Below, piece after piece: positions 1-8,035 of a stretch of DNA of 57,389 nucleotides. Under the pieces are notes generated by a model, which saw nothing but the letters and a program-made list of their open reading frames with translations, searched no databases and had not been told where the DNA came from. The DNA comes from JBBIND01 sp037444075 (GTDB taxonomy: Bacteria; Acidobacteriota; Terriglobia; Bryobacterales; Bryobacteraceae): assembly GCA_037444075.1 (NCBI GenBank), contig JBBIND010000017.1, forward strand, positions 1 through 57,389, given 5' to 3'. The number at the start of each line of letters is the position of its first letter. Position 1 is the stretch's first letter. The translations under genes were made by a program, and so were the position numbers.

Positions 1-52
1 AGGGGACACTTCTAATTTGCGGAGAAGGGGACATTTCTATTTTGCGTTGACA
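1..52. repeat. Two direct repeats, possible end of a mobile element
   Basis: A 20-base unit beginning AGGGGACA occurs at 1-20 and again at 26-45 with 18 of 20 matches, a period of 25 bases. Such tandem GGGGACA(C/T)TTCTA-type units often sit at the ends of insertion elements carrying an integrase-like transposase; I know this as a general pattern and cannot name the element. The window starts inside the repeat, so the transposase, if any, would lie to the left. Confidence 0.45.
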
Positions 53-68
53 CTCCGCGGCGAGGCTC

Positions 69-96
69 TTGACATGGCCGGCGGGCCAATTAGAAT
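69..96 (+). promoter_or_regulatory. Sigma-70-type promoter for the small zinc-ribbon gene
   Basis: A perfect -35 box TTGACA (69-74) and a -10 box TAGAAT (91-96) are separated by 16 bases. Transcription would start near 103, about 15 bases before the ATG at 118. A second TTGACA at 47-52 lies at the edge of the repeat element. Confidence 0.6.
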
Positions 97-117
97 AAGG
101 TTAATCCTGTTATACGT

Positions 118-279
118 ATGCAAGGCATCTGCGAGCACAGTCGATCTGAAATAATCGCCAAACGCGACGGTGTGGATTACCTCAGGTGTGTCCAATGCGG
201 CCAGGTCTTCGAGGCGGATGACCTCGAACCGGCGCCCCTGCTAGACGGCGAGGATGAAGGCGAGGATCTGCTGGAATAG
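118..279 (+). CDS. Small zinc-ribbon-like acidic protein
   Basis: This 53-residue frame starts with ATG 22 bases after a good -10 box. The N-terminal half has a possible metal site: Cys5-Glu-His7 followed by Cys23-Val-Gln-Cys26-Gly, a CxH...CxxCG arrangement typical of small zinc ribbons. The C-terminal third is strongly acidic (many Asp/Glu, ending DLLE). No membrane segment or signal peptide is visible. It precedes the TPR/yvcK/glmU run by about 150 bases, so it may be its own transcription unit. Function is unknown; the metal ligands are inferred from spacing only. Coding status rests on the promoter, the ATG and the Cys pattern, so a chance frame cannot be excluded. Confidence 0.5.
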   Translation: MQGICEHSRSEIIAKRDGVDYLRCVQCGQVFEADDLEPAPLLDGEDEGEDLLE

Positions 280-426
280 AGTGCAGGCGCCAGAAGCCGG
301 CAACGATGGGGGGCATCGGCAGGCAAGTCAAGGGCGGGGATCCACCTGTTCCTGTCTGTTCCGCCATCAGAGCCTGACCGGATTGACAGCGAGTCATGAA
401 ACGCTGAATTCCAACCGCGTGGGAAG

Positions 427-1047
427 ATGAAAAGAGTGCCTCCATCGGGTCATCAGAAGGACGCTTCGGTGAAGTCCGGGCGCAAGAGCGCAGGGTGCAA
501 CCCTGGCGCGGAACGATCCAGGAAAGGGTCTGAGGGCAAGGGCGTTACAGCGGCGCCGGGTCCTGAGGAACAGGTGGCGCTGTTTGAACGCGCGACGGCG
601 TTGTTCCGCAAGGGGAAATTCACTGACGCCCAAGCTCTCTTCGAGCAGGCTGCCCAAGGGCCGAACCGTTCTATGGCACACTCAGCCGCCGTGCATGCCC
701 AAGTCTGCATCCGCAAGGTGGCAGAGCCCGACCCGGTCCTGGAAACTGCGGAGAGCCACTACGACTACGGCGTGGCGCTCCTGAACAGCCGGGAACTGGA
801 AAAAGCTGAGAAACATCTGCGCAAGGCCCTGTCCGGGAGTGGCCAGCACGATCATGTGCATTACGCGCTGGCGCTTTGCCGTGCCTTGCAGGGGGACCTG
901 GCAGGCGCCGGTGATGAACTTGAGCGCGCCCTCGAGATCGATCCCCGGACGCGCATGGTGGCACTGCATGACCCGGAGTTCCAGCCTTGGCTGAACCGCT
1001 CACCCATCCGCGAGATCCTCAAGCCGGGAGGCCCATCCTCTGACTGA
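427..1047 (+). CDS. TPR-repeat protein
   Basis: A 206-residue soluble protein. Residues 1-40 are Lys/Arg/Ser/Gly-rich and probably disordered. From about residue 48 the sequence forms TPR-like helical pairs: a first one around FERATALFRKGKFTDAQALF, and two more near 115-175 (YDYGVALLNSRELEKAEKHL and HYALALCRALQGDLAGAGDEL). The C-terminus carries a DPRTR...DPEF segment. TPRs mediate protein-protein contacts; the partner is unknown. The gene ends within the start region of the YvcK-like gene (stop at 1045-1047 overlapping a CTG start at 1040), so the two are probably translationally coupled. A purine-rich GGGAAG precedes the ATG. Confidence 0.8.
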   Translation: MKRVPPSGHQKDASVKSGRKSAGCNPGAERSRKGSEGKGVTAAPGPEEQVALFERATALFRKGKFTDAQALFEQAAQGPNRSMAHSAAVHAQVCIRKVAEPDPVLETAESHYDYGVALLNSRELEKAEKHLRKALSGSGQHDHVHYALALCRALQGDLAGAGDELERALEIDPRTRMVALHDPEFQPWLNRSPIREILKPGGPSSD

Positions 1048-2143
1048 TTCAGCGAACGCAACGCCCGAAGCTCCGCTCCGCATCGTCGTCATCGGCGGGG
1101 GGACCGGCCTTGCATCTTTGCTGAGGGGGCTGAAGCCGCTCGCGCTGGCTCGTCAGGTGGATGGCCAACTGAACCGTCCGGAAATAGACGTCACGGCGGT
1201 GGTGACCGTCACGGATGACGGCGGCAGTTCCGGACGCTTGCGGCGGGAGTTCGATGTTCTGCCTCCCGGCGATATCCGAAACTGCCTGGTGGCGCTGGCT
1301 GAAGACGAAGCCATGCTGTCACGGCTCTTTGATTTCCGGTTTCGAAGTGGGCGCGGCCTCAAAGGCCATAGTTTCGGCAACCTCTTTCTCACGGCATTGA
1401 GCGAACTGACCGGAGACTTCTCTTTGGCCGTCAAGCTGTCCGGGGAAGTGCTGGCCATCGCCGGGAAGATCTACCCTTCCACCAAGAGCAACGTTGTGCT
1501 CGAAGCCGAATTGGAGAACGGCGCCACCGTGAGCGGCGAAACCAGGATCAGCCGCAGCCGCTGCAGAATCCGCCGCGTGCACCTGCGGCCCGAAAACTGC
1601 TGCCCACTGCCGGAAACGTTGGGCGCCATCGAGGCGGCGGACCTCATCTGCCTGGGTCCGGGTTCGCTGTTCACGAGTGTGTTGCCGAACCTGCTTGTCC
1701 ATGGCATCCCGGAGACCATAAGAAAGTCTCTGGGACTGAAAGCTTACTTCGTCAACCTGATGTGGCAGCCCGGCGAGACGATGGGTTTCAGTGCTTCTGA
1801 CCACATTGAGGTAATTTACGAACATGCGGGCACAGACTTGATCGACTGTGCCGTCGTGAACACTCTGCCCATACCGGAAGAATTGTTGCGCCGCTACGCC
1901 GCCCAGCGGGTGGCTGCCGTAGCGAATGATCTGCACCGCCTGAGCGACATGGGTCTCCGCATAGAGCAACGGGAGTTGCTGGCCTCCGGCGACAAGGTCC
2001 GCCATGATCCAGCCGCCGCCACTGCGGTCGTTCTGGAGTTGGCCAGAGAGGGACGGCGGGCGCGTTTGGGGTCCGGAGGGAAGAAACCTGCCCGTTCAGG
2101 CACAAGCCGCCGGGCTGGAGCCGGGCCGGGAGAGGGGATTTGA
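1040..2143 (+). CDS. yvcK: YvcK/CofD-like gluconeogenesis factor (probable CTG start)
   Basis: A member of the CofD-like/YvcK family, which binds UDP-sugars and influences cell wall precursor metabolism and gluconeogenic growth in Gram-positive models; it does not make F420 in bacteria such as these. The diagnostic N-terminal nucleotide loop IVVIGGGTGLASLLRGL is encoded at 1082-1132, upstream of the first ATG/GTG/TTG in frame except a TTG at 1118 that would cut the loop. Reading back, the only sensible initiator is CTG at 1040, eight bases after GGGAGG (1026-1031) and overlapping the TPR gene stop. Other family marks are VTDDGGSSGRLR, PPGDIRNCL, GHSFGNLFL and LGPGSLFTSVLPNLL. With CTG the protein is 367 residues. 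It is followed directly by glmU (TGATG overlap), which fits a role in UDP-GlcNAc/cell wall supply. Confidence 0.85.
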   Translation: MTDSANATPEAPLRIVVIGGGTGLASLLRGLKPLALARQVDGQLNRPEIDVTAVVTVTDDGGSSGRLRREFDVLPPGDIRNCLVALAEDEAMLSRLFDFRFRSGRGLKGHSFGNLFLTALSELTGDFSLAVKLSGEVLAIAGKIYPSTKSNVVLEAELENGATVSGETRISRSRCRIRRVHLRPENCCPLPETLGAIEAADLICLGPGSLFTSVLPNLLVHGIPETIRKSLGLKAYFVNLMWQPGETMGFSASDHIEVIYEHAGTDLIDCAVVNTLPIPEELLRRYAAQRVAAVANDLHRLSDMGLRIEQRELLASGDKVRHDPAAATAVVLELAREGRRARLGSGGKKPARSGTSRRAGAGPGEGI

Positions 2144-3528
2144 TGTACAACAATCTGAATGTCATCGTACTTGCTGCGGGTTTAGGGACGAGGATGAGAT
2201 CCCGCGTGGCCAAAGTCCTCCACCGCGCGGGCGGAATCACCCTGATTGAACACGTGCTCAGGGCCGCCATCCAGTTGGCCCCGGCGGCGAACATCTACGT
2301 CGTTGTGGGCCACCAGAGTGAAGAAGTGCAGCAGGCGGCGGCGAACTTTGGAGTGCGGTTCTTGCTTCAGCAGGAGCAAAGGGGCACCGCTCACGCGGTC
2401 CTCACCTGCCGTGAGGCGCTGGGTGATGATCCCGGCGACGTGCTCGTCCTGTACGGCGACTGCCCATTGCTTTCCGCAGACGTGTTGCGCCGCCTCGTAG
2501 ATGCTCAGCGGGACTCCGCCGCCGCTGCCATGGTGTTGACGACCGGGGCCGTAGATCCCACCGGCTATGGCCGCGTCCTTCTGAATGCTGACGGAAGCTT
2601 GAAGGCCATCGTGGAGGAGAAAGCAGCCACGGAAGAACAGCGGAGGATTCGGGAGATCAACTCCGGCATCTACTGCTTCGACGGACCCAAACTCTGGTCT
2701 CATCTTGCTGAGATCCTTCCCGACAACCCTGCCGGGGAATACTACCTGACCGACATTGTCGAGGTTCTTCAGAGGCACGGGCACTCGGTACGGCCGCTCC
2801 ATTGGGGCAATGCATCCGAACTGCTGGGCATCAACACCCGGATCGAACTCGCTGAGGCAGACGGTGTTCTCCGCGCGCGGAAGTCCCGTGAACTCATGTT
2901 AGGCGGGGTCACCATCGAAAACCCCGAAACCGCTACCGTCGACCTGGACGCAGTGATTGGCGCAGACACCTTGCTTCAACCGTTCGTACAGATTCGAGGC
3001 GCTTCCCGAATTGGCGAAAACTGCCTGGTCGGGGCCGGTGCGATCGTGGAAGATTCCGTCATCGGGGACGGCGTCGAGATCGGCCCCTACACGCTGGTGA
3101 TCAAAGCGCGCGTCGAGGCTGGCGCCCGCGTGGGGCCTTTTGCCCGGCTGCGCCCGGAATCCACGGTGGAAGAGGGAGCCGAGGTCGGCAACTTCGTCGA
3201 GTTGAAAAAGACCCGGCTGGGGGCCGGTTCCAAGGCCTTGCATTTGAGCTACTTAGGGGACGCTGACATAGGGCGTGACGTCAATGTTGGAGCGGGTGTC
3301 ATCACCTGCAACTACGACGGCCGCCGGAAGCACCCGACCCATATTCAGGATGGGGCTTTCGTGGGGAGCCATTCAACGCTGGTGGCCCCCGTGGAGGTCG
3401 GCCAAGGTTCCTACGTGGGTGCGGGCAGCGTGATTACCGACGAAGTGCCCCCTGATTCGCTGGCTTTGGCCAGGGCCCGGCAGGTCATCAAAGAAGGCTG
3501 GGCGAAGCGCCGCCGTAAGGAACCTTAG
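2143..3528 (+). CDS. glmU: Bifunctional GlmU: GlcNAc-1-P uridyltransferase / GlcN-1-P acetyltransferase
   Basis: GlmU makes UDP-GlcNAc from glucosamine-1-phosphate in the cytoplasm, using acetyl-CoA and UTP, for peptidoglycan and lipid A. Residues 1-230 are the pyrophosphorylase domain with the loop LAAGLGTRM (10-18), KVLHRAGG, QQEQRGTAHAV and YGDCPLL. The rest is a left-handed beta-helix of hexapeptide repeats (IGENCLVGAGAIVEDSVIG onward) with acetyltransferase motifs RPESTVEEGAEVGNFVE, NVGAGVITCNYDG and FVGSHSTLVAPV. Length 461 is usual. ATG at 2143 overlaps the upstream TGA by one base and has a GGAGAGGGG Shine-Dalgarno; a TTG just before is less likely. It probably forms an operon with the YvcK-like gene. 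Confidence 0.97.
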   Translation: MYNNLNVIVLAAGLGTRMRSRVAKVLHRAGGITLIEHVLRAAIQLAPAANIYVVVGHQSEEVQQAAANFGVRFLLQQEQRGTAHAVLTCREALGDDPGDVLVLYGDCPLLSADVLRRLVDAQRDSAAAAMVLTTGAVDPTGYGRVLLNADGSLKAIVEEKAATEEQRRIREINSGIYCFDGPKLWSHLAEILPDNPAGEYYLTDIVEVLQRHGHSVRPLHWGNASELLGINTRIELAEADGVLRARKSRELMLGGVTIENPETATVDLDAVIGADTLLQPFVQIRGASRIGENCLVGAGAIVEDSVIGDGVEIGPYTLVIKARVEAGARVGPFARLRPESTVEEGAEVGNFVELKKTRLGAGSKALHLSYLGDADIGRDVNVGAGVITCNYDGRRKHPTHIQDGAFVGSHSTLVAPVEVGQGSYVGAGSVITDEVPPDSLALARARQVIKEGWAKRRRKEP

Positions 3529-3542
3529 TGGCCGGAGCCTTC

Positions 3543-3560
3543 AGCGGAAGCGGTTCCGCT
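3543..3560. terminator. Hairpin between convergent glmU and truB
   Basis: AGCGGAA (3543-3549) and TTCCGCT (3554-3560) form a perfect 7-base stem with a 4-base loop GCGG in the 30-base space between the glmU and truB stop codons. It could serve both strands. The right arm overlaps the truB stop codon by two bases. No T-run follows on either side, so intrinsic termination is uncertain. Confidence 0.45.
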
Positions 3561-4440
3561 ACAGCACCAGGATTGGGTGGTAGACATTCGGCAGGCGCGC
3601 CTCGCCGATAGCCACCAACTCACCCTCCTCGCTGATGGCCTTGACATAGCGCGTGCCTTTGGTCACCCGGAAGGGTGAAACGCGGAAGGCGCGACCCTGC
3701 CGTATCTGGCCCACCGTCAAGGCATCCACGCGTTCGGCGGGGAACTGCGGCAGCAGTTGAGCCGCCGGGATCAGGGCCTCCTCCAGGCGTCCTTCCGAGG
3801 CCAGTTCTTCCAGTTCTCCCACCTTGCGGGCCATCTCCAGCGTGAACTCGCCGGAGGCCGTGCGGCAGAGATCCTCCAGATACGCTCCGCAGCCGTAGGC
3901 CTTGCCAAGATCGTTCGCGATACTGCGCAAGTAAGTTCCCGCCGAACAGTGCACGCGCAGGCGCGCCCTGGCTCCTTCAACACTTAGTAACTCGATCAAA
4001 CGGATAGTAACTGAAACCGGCTTCAATTCAACCCGAATCCGCTTGCGGGCCAATTTGTAAGCAGGTGTCCCGCCGATCTTCTTTGCGGAGATAGGTGGAG
4101 GAGTCTGAAGCACTTCACCGCGAAAACTGTCGAGCAGCGGCTCCAGGCGGTCCCTGTCCAAAACGGGCTCGGTGTCAGGTCCGTCGGGCTGGCCCTCGCG
4201 GTCATAGGTGTCTGTGGAGCAGCCGAAGCGGACCACCGCGTCATAGGCTTTGTCATTGCGCAGATAGAATTGGGCAAGGCGCGTGGCTTTACCCAGCACT
4301 AGGGGCAGCACCCCGGTGGCGAGCGGGTCAAGCGTGCCCAGATGTCCCACGCGGCGCGTGTTGGCCAGTCTGCGCAACTTATTCACCGCATCGTGCGACG
4401 TCCAACCCGCCGGCTTGTCGACAACTAAAACCCCGTGCAT
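3559..4440 (-). CDS. truB: tRNA pseudouridine(55) synthase TruB
   Basis: TruB converts U55 of the T-loop of tRNAs to pseudouridine. The N-terminus GVLVVDKPAGWTSHDAVN and the catalytic motif GHLGTLDPLATGVLPL (Asp is the nucleophile) at about residues 32-48 are textbook. Later family motifs include FRGEVLQTPPPISAKK and CSAGTYLRSIANDLG. At about 223-290 there is a small C-terminal PUA-like part (GQIRQGRAF...). Length 293 is normal. It is read convergently to glmU and its ATG at 4440 is divergent from the DUF1844 gene. In many bacteria truB neighbours rbfA/infB; that context is absent here. Confidence 0.96.
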   Translation of the reverse strand: MHGVLVVDKPAGWTSHDAVNKLRRLANTRRVGHLGTLDPLATGVLPLVLGKATRLAQFYLRNDKAYDAVVRFGCSTDTYDREGQPDGPDTEPVLDRDRLEPLLDSFRGEVLQTPPPISAKKIGGTPAYKLARKRIRVELKPVSVTIRLIELLSVEGARARLRVHCSAGTYLRSIANDLGKAYGCGAYLEDLCRTASGEFTLEMARKVGELEELASEGRLEEALIPAAQLLPQFPAERVDALTVGQIRQGRAFRVSPFRVTKGTRYVKAISEEGELVAIGEARLPNVYHPILVL

Positions 4441-4626
4441 GAAGTTGAACTTTCAATGTAGCACGCACATGGCGTCCACAGCCCCCGTGAGGCCGAGAGA
4501 CAGGGCCAGCAGCAGCGCAACGATAAGTGTGCGGTTTGAATCAATCGGCGATGCATGTATAGGCTGGCCTATCTCGAACACATGCGCTGGCGGCTGCCAG
4601 CCCGCTGCAAGGTAAAATACGTACGT

Positions 4627-5055
4627 ATGAGTGAAAAGGAGAAGCCCGTTCCTGAGGAGAGCCCGGCGCCCGAGCCAGCCGGAGACGTTGCCGAGGATCA
4701 ACCTGCGGCTTCGAGCGCTCCGCAAGCGGCGGAAACCACGGCAGGCGACCTGGAAGGGGAGGATGGCGGTTATCCCCAGGACTGGCCACTGCCGCCAGCC
4801 AGCTTTGAGTTCCTGGTGTTGTCATTACGCTCACAAGCGGAGTTTCAGCTGGGACAAGTCCACTTCGGCGAAGAGAGTCAGCGGCCTAAGCCCGACTTCC
4901 GCCTGGCCCAGCACACAATTGATCTCCTCGCCATGCTGGCTGAGAAGACGAAAAACAACCTCAGCTTCGAGGAGAAGCGGTTGCTCGAGAATTCGTTGAC
5001 GGAGTTGCGCTTCCGCTACGTCGATATGAAACGGCGTGCGGAAGGGGCGGGATGA
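4627..5055 (+). CDS. DUF1844 protein
   Basis: A 142-residue cytoplasmic protein. Residues 1-50 are a Glu/Pro/Ala-rich low-complexity tail. Residues 55-140 match DUF1844: PPASFEFLVLSLRSQAEFQLG, then AQHTIDLLAMLAEKTKNNL and LTELRFRYVDMK. The family is widespread in Acidobacteria and some other phyla with unknown function. The start is placed at the ATG at 4627 (MSEKEKP); a possible promoter TTGAAT-16-TATAGG (4536-4541, 4558-4563) lies upstream. Its stop overlaps the next gene in ATGA (5052-5055), so the two are co-translated. Confidence 0.88.
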   Translation: MSEKEKPVPEESPAPEPAGDVAEDQPAASSAPQAAETTAGDLEGEDGGYPQDWPLPPASFEFLVLSLRSQAEFQLGQVHFGEESQRPKPDFRLAQHTIDLLAMLAEKTKNNLSFEEKRLLENSLTELRFRYVDMKRRAEGAG

Positions 5056-5846
5056 CCCGGCCCGTGGGCGAATTGACCATTACTGTGCTGGGTTCGGGCA
5101 CCAGCGTGGGAGTGCCCACGATTGGCTGCCGTTGCACCGTCTGCGGCTCCACGGACCCGCGCGACAACCGTTCGCGCCCTTCCGTCGTTTTCAGTCATGC
5201 CGGGGGGAACATCCTCGTCGATACGACTCCAGATCTTCGATCACAAGCACTCCGGGCAGGGTTGACGAAAATCGAAGCCATTCTGCTCACGCACGCCCAC
5301 GCTGACCACATCATGGGGCTGGATGACGTCCGTCCGTTCAATTACCGGCGCAAAGAACCGATTCCCGTCTATGGCTCGGCGGATACGATCGAAGCCGTGG
5401 AGCGCTCGTTCAGCTACATCTTCGACGGCCGCAATTCGGAATCCAGCATGCCTCGGCTGGTGACACGCGTGTTCTCCGAGGAGCCCTTCGAAGCCGGCGG
5501 TTTGCTCATCCATCCCGTGCGGTTGAACCACGGCGACGGAACGGTGTGGGGTTTCCGGGCCGGCAAGGCGGCTTATTTGACGGATCACAGCGATATCCCG
5601 CCGGAAGCCAAGGACCTGTTGCGTGGTTTGGATGTGCTGTTCCTGGACGCCCTGCGGCACAAGCCTCACCCCACCCACTCCACCGTGGAGCGCTCGCTGA
5701 AGCATGTCGAAGAACTTGCCCCGCGCTGGGCCTACTTCACACACATTTGCCACGACCTGCCGCACGAGGCCACCGAAAACCGCCTGCCGCCTCACGTAAG
5801 GCTGGCTTACGACGGCCTGCAAGTCACGGCGAGCCTGGAGGACTGA
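5052..5846 (+). CDS. MBL-fold metallo-hydrolase, PhnP-like
   Basis: A 264-residue metallo-beta-lactamase-fold phosphodiesterase/hydrolase. The start LTITVLGSGTSVGVPTIGC with RCTVCG is the PhnP-type N-terminus carrying an additional Cys cluster (GCRCTVC). The metal motif LLTHAHADHIMGLDD (about residues 78-92) supplies His/Asp ligands; further ligands are likely His in VRLNHGDG, Asp in LTDHSD and His in FTHICHDL. PhnP itself cleaves 5-phosphoribosyl 1,2-cyclic phosphate, but no phn genes are nearby, so the substrate is open. It is the middle gene of DUF1844-MBL-ribF, overlapping the first by 4 bases and 4 bases before the last. Confidence 0.88.
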   Translation: MTRPVGELTITVLGSGTSVGVPTIGCRCTVCGSTDPRDNRSRPSVVFSHAGGNILVDTTPDLRSQALRAGLTKIEAILLTHAHADHIMGLDDVRPFNYRRKEPIPVYGSADTIEAVERSFSYIFDGRNSESSMPRLVTRVFSEEPFEAGGLLIHPVRLNHGDGTVWGFRAGKAAYLTDHSDIPPEAKDLLRGLDVLFLDALRHKPHPTHSTVERSLKHVEELAPRWAYFTHICHDLPHEATENRLPPHVRLAYDGLQVTASLED

Positions 5847-5850
5847 AACC

Positions 5851-6831
5851 GTGCCCGTGGACTTCCGCGTTTGCCGCAGCCTGGAGGAAGCCGGCCCGGA
5901 CTTCGGGCCTTGCGTGCTCACCATCGGCAATTTCGATGGCGTCCATCTTGGCCATAGAGAAATCCTGCGCCGTCTGGTCAGCCAATCAGAAGAGCGCGGC
6001 TGGACCCCGTCGGCGTTAACGTTCGATCCTCACCCGGCCACCATCGTGGCTCCGGAGCGCGTGCCTCCCTTGTTGAGTACGCTTCGGCAGCGCTGCCAAT
6101 GGATGCGGGATGAAGGCTTGGCTCAAGTATTGATTCTGCCGTTCACGCCAGAGTTTTCAGCGCTTGAGCCGGAGGATTTCGTGAGGGAGATCCTGGTCGA
6201 AAAACTCCGTGCCAAGGTTGTGCTGGTGGGGGCGAACTTCCGTTTCGGCCGCGCTCATGCGGGGGACACGAAGACTCTCGAAGAATTAGGGAGAGCGCTC
6301 GGCTTTGAGACGGAGATTGTGCCTGCCGTCACCGTTCGGGGCAGGCTGATTTCGAGCAGCGAGATCCGGCGCCTCATCAGAGAGGGGCGTGTGGCGGCAG
6401 CAGCGCGGCTGTTGGGCCGCGCCTACTGTCTGGAAGGGGACGTGGTGAGCGGAGCCGGTCTCGGTTCCAAAGCGACGGTTCCCACGCTGAATCTGCGGCC
6501 CGAGCAGGAAGTCCTGCCGGCGTCCGGAGTGTATGTGTCACGCTCCTGGGACATGGCTGACGACCGTTCGTGGTCCTCGGTCACCAATGTGGGGCGCAGG
6601 CCGACTTTCAACGGCGTCGAGTTGACCGTGGAAACCTACCTGTTGGACAAGTTTGAGGAGCCATCGCCTCGGCGGCTACGCGTTCAGCTGCTCTGGCGGT
6701 TGCGCGAAGAGCGCAAATACCCAAGCGCGGAAGCCCTCAAGCAGCAGATCCAAAATGACGTAAAGAGGACCGGCGACTATTTCCGGCGGCGGGATTATTG
6801 GATGCGGCCCCGAACCAGCGCCCGAAGCTGA
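5851..6831 (+). CDS. ribF: Bifunctional riboflavin kinase / FMN adenylyltransferase RibF
   Basis: RibF phosphorylates riboflavin to FMN and adenylates FMN to FAD. The N-terminal nucleotidyltransferase domain shows LTIGNFDGVHLGHREIL (residues 25-41), VLVGANFRFGRAHAGD and ISSSEIRRLIREG. The C-terminal flavokinase domain has GLGSKATVPTLNL, VYVSRS and VTNVGRRPTFNG, with VETYLLD. Length 326 is typical. The start is GTG at 5851, four bases after the preceding stop; the N-terminus MPVDFRVCRSLEEAG fits. Downstream to the convergent fba gene there are 118 bases without a visible gene. Confidence 0.95.
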   Translation: MPVDFRVCRSLEEAGPDFGPCVLTIGNFDGVHLGHREILRRLVSQSEERGWTPSALTFDPHPATIVAPERVPPLLSTLRQRCQWMRDEGLAQVLILPFTPEFSALEPEDFVREILVEKLRAKVVLVGANFRFGRAHAGDTKTLEELGRALGFETEIVPAVTVRGRLISSSEIRRLIREGRVAAAARLLGRAYCLEGDVVSGAGLGSKATVPTLNLRPEQEVLPASGVYVSRSWDMADDRSWSSVTNVGRRPTFNGVELTVETYLLDKFEEPSPRRLRVQLLWRLREERKYPSAEALKQQIQNDVKRTGDYFRRRDYWMRPRTSARS

Positions 6832-6949
6832 CGGGTTGATGCCTCAGCGCTGCAAGCCAGGAAAGGCAGGCGCCGGCTCCCAGGCTCAAACCAGCAACAG
6901 AAGTGCGTTGCCGAGCCGCTGCCGTGAGTAGTGCCGGCGCCTCAGTAGG

Positions 6950-7972
6950 TTAGATTTCCTTCTTCGTGTACCGCTCGGCCATTGCTTCCAGCGGAATCGG
7001 TTCGTAGTCAGACGCGTGACCGGCTTGGCCGAACTGAATCATGCGCTGCTTCACCACTTCCTTCATGGCCGCACGGGCGGGCGTGAGGTAGGAACGCGGA
7101 TCAAACTCCTCGGGCTTTTCGGTGAAGACTTTGCGGATGGCCCCGGTGATGGCAAGGCGGTTGTCGGTGTCCACGTTGATCTTGCGGACGCCGTGCCGAA
7201 TGCCGAGTTGGATCTCCTCCACCGGAACGCCCCACGTCGGCCGGATCTTCCCTCCGTACTTGTTGATGATCTCCTGCAACTCCTGCGGAACGCTCGAGGA
7301 ACCGTGCATGACTACGTGCACGTTTGGAAGTTGCTTATGGAGTTCAATGATGCGCTCCATGGCGAGCACTGCTCCGTCCGGCTTGCGGGTGAACTTGTAC
7401 GCGCCGTGGCTGGTGCCGATGGCGACTGCCAAGGCATCTACACCCGTGTCTTTGACGAACTCTACGGCTTGTTCGGGGTCGGTGAGGTGGGCCATCGGGT
7501 CGATGCCCGCGCCGTGACCGTCCTCGATGCCGCCTAAGGTGCCTAGTTCGCCTTCCACCGAAACGCCCCGTGCGTGAGCCATCTCGACTACCTCGCGCGT
7601 GACCTTCACGTTGTACTCGTAGGTGGAGGGGGTCTTGCCGTCCTCCATCAGCGATCCGTCCATCATGACCGAGGTGAAACCCATGTCAATAGCAGACTTG
7701 CAGGTTGCCGGGCTGTTGCCGTGGTCCTGGTGCAGGGCTACCGGGATTTCCGGGTAGACCTCCGTGGCGGCGATCATGAGGTGGTAGAGGAAACGGTCGT
7801 TGGAATACTTCCTCGCTCCGCGGCTTGCTTGGACGATGACGGGGGAATTCGTCTCGCGGGCGGCCTCCATGATGGCCTGGATCTGCTCCATGTTATTGAC
7901 ATTGAAGGCTCCGACGCCGTAGCCGCCTTTGGCGGCTTCGTCCAGGAGCTGGCGCATACTTACCAGTGGCAC
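6950..7972 (-). CDS. fba: Class II fructose-bisphosphate aldolase
   Basis: Zinc-dependent aldolase that interconverts fructose-1,6-bisphosphate with DHAP and glyceraldehyde-3-phosphate in glycolysis/gluconeogenesis. Visible family motifs are GVGAFNVNNMEQ, the zinc/proton-relay region ALHQDHGNS (residues 79-87), MGFTSVMMDGS, VEGELGTLGG, IGTSHGAYKF, VMHGSSSVP and KINVDTDNRLA. Length 340 and the internal insertions are those of the longer type B group. It starts at GTG (7972), with GGGAG about 8 bases upstream (MPLVSMRQLL); an ATG five codons later is an alternative. It is monocistronic, divergent from a sulfatase remnant. Confidence 0.96.
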   Translation of the reverse strand: MPLVSMRQLLDEAAKGGYGVGAFNVNNMEQIQAIMEAARETNSPVIVQASRGARKYSNDRFLYHLMIAATEVYPEIPVALHQDHGNSPATCKSAIDMGFTSVMMDGSLMEDGKTPSTYEYNVKVTREVVEMAHARGVSVEGELGTLGGIEDGHGAGIDPMAHLTDPEQAVEFVKDTGVDALAVAIGTSHGAYKFTRKPDGAVLAMERIIELHKQLPNVHVVMHGSSSVPQELQEIINKYGGKIRPTWGVPVEEIQLGIRHGVRKINVDTDNRLAITGAIRKVFTEKPEEFDPRSYLTPARAAMKEVVKQRMIQFGQAGHASDYEPIPLEAMAERYTKKEI

Positions 7973-8035
7973 AGTAAAAACTCCCTTCTATTAGGAAATG
8001 AATGACGACAAAATCATCTTAGCAACGGGCTTTAG

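Noticed and set aside
1118..2143. TTG at 1118 as start of the YvcK-like gene
   Set aside because: It would remove the conserved GGGTG nucleotide loop encoded just upstream.
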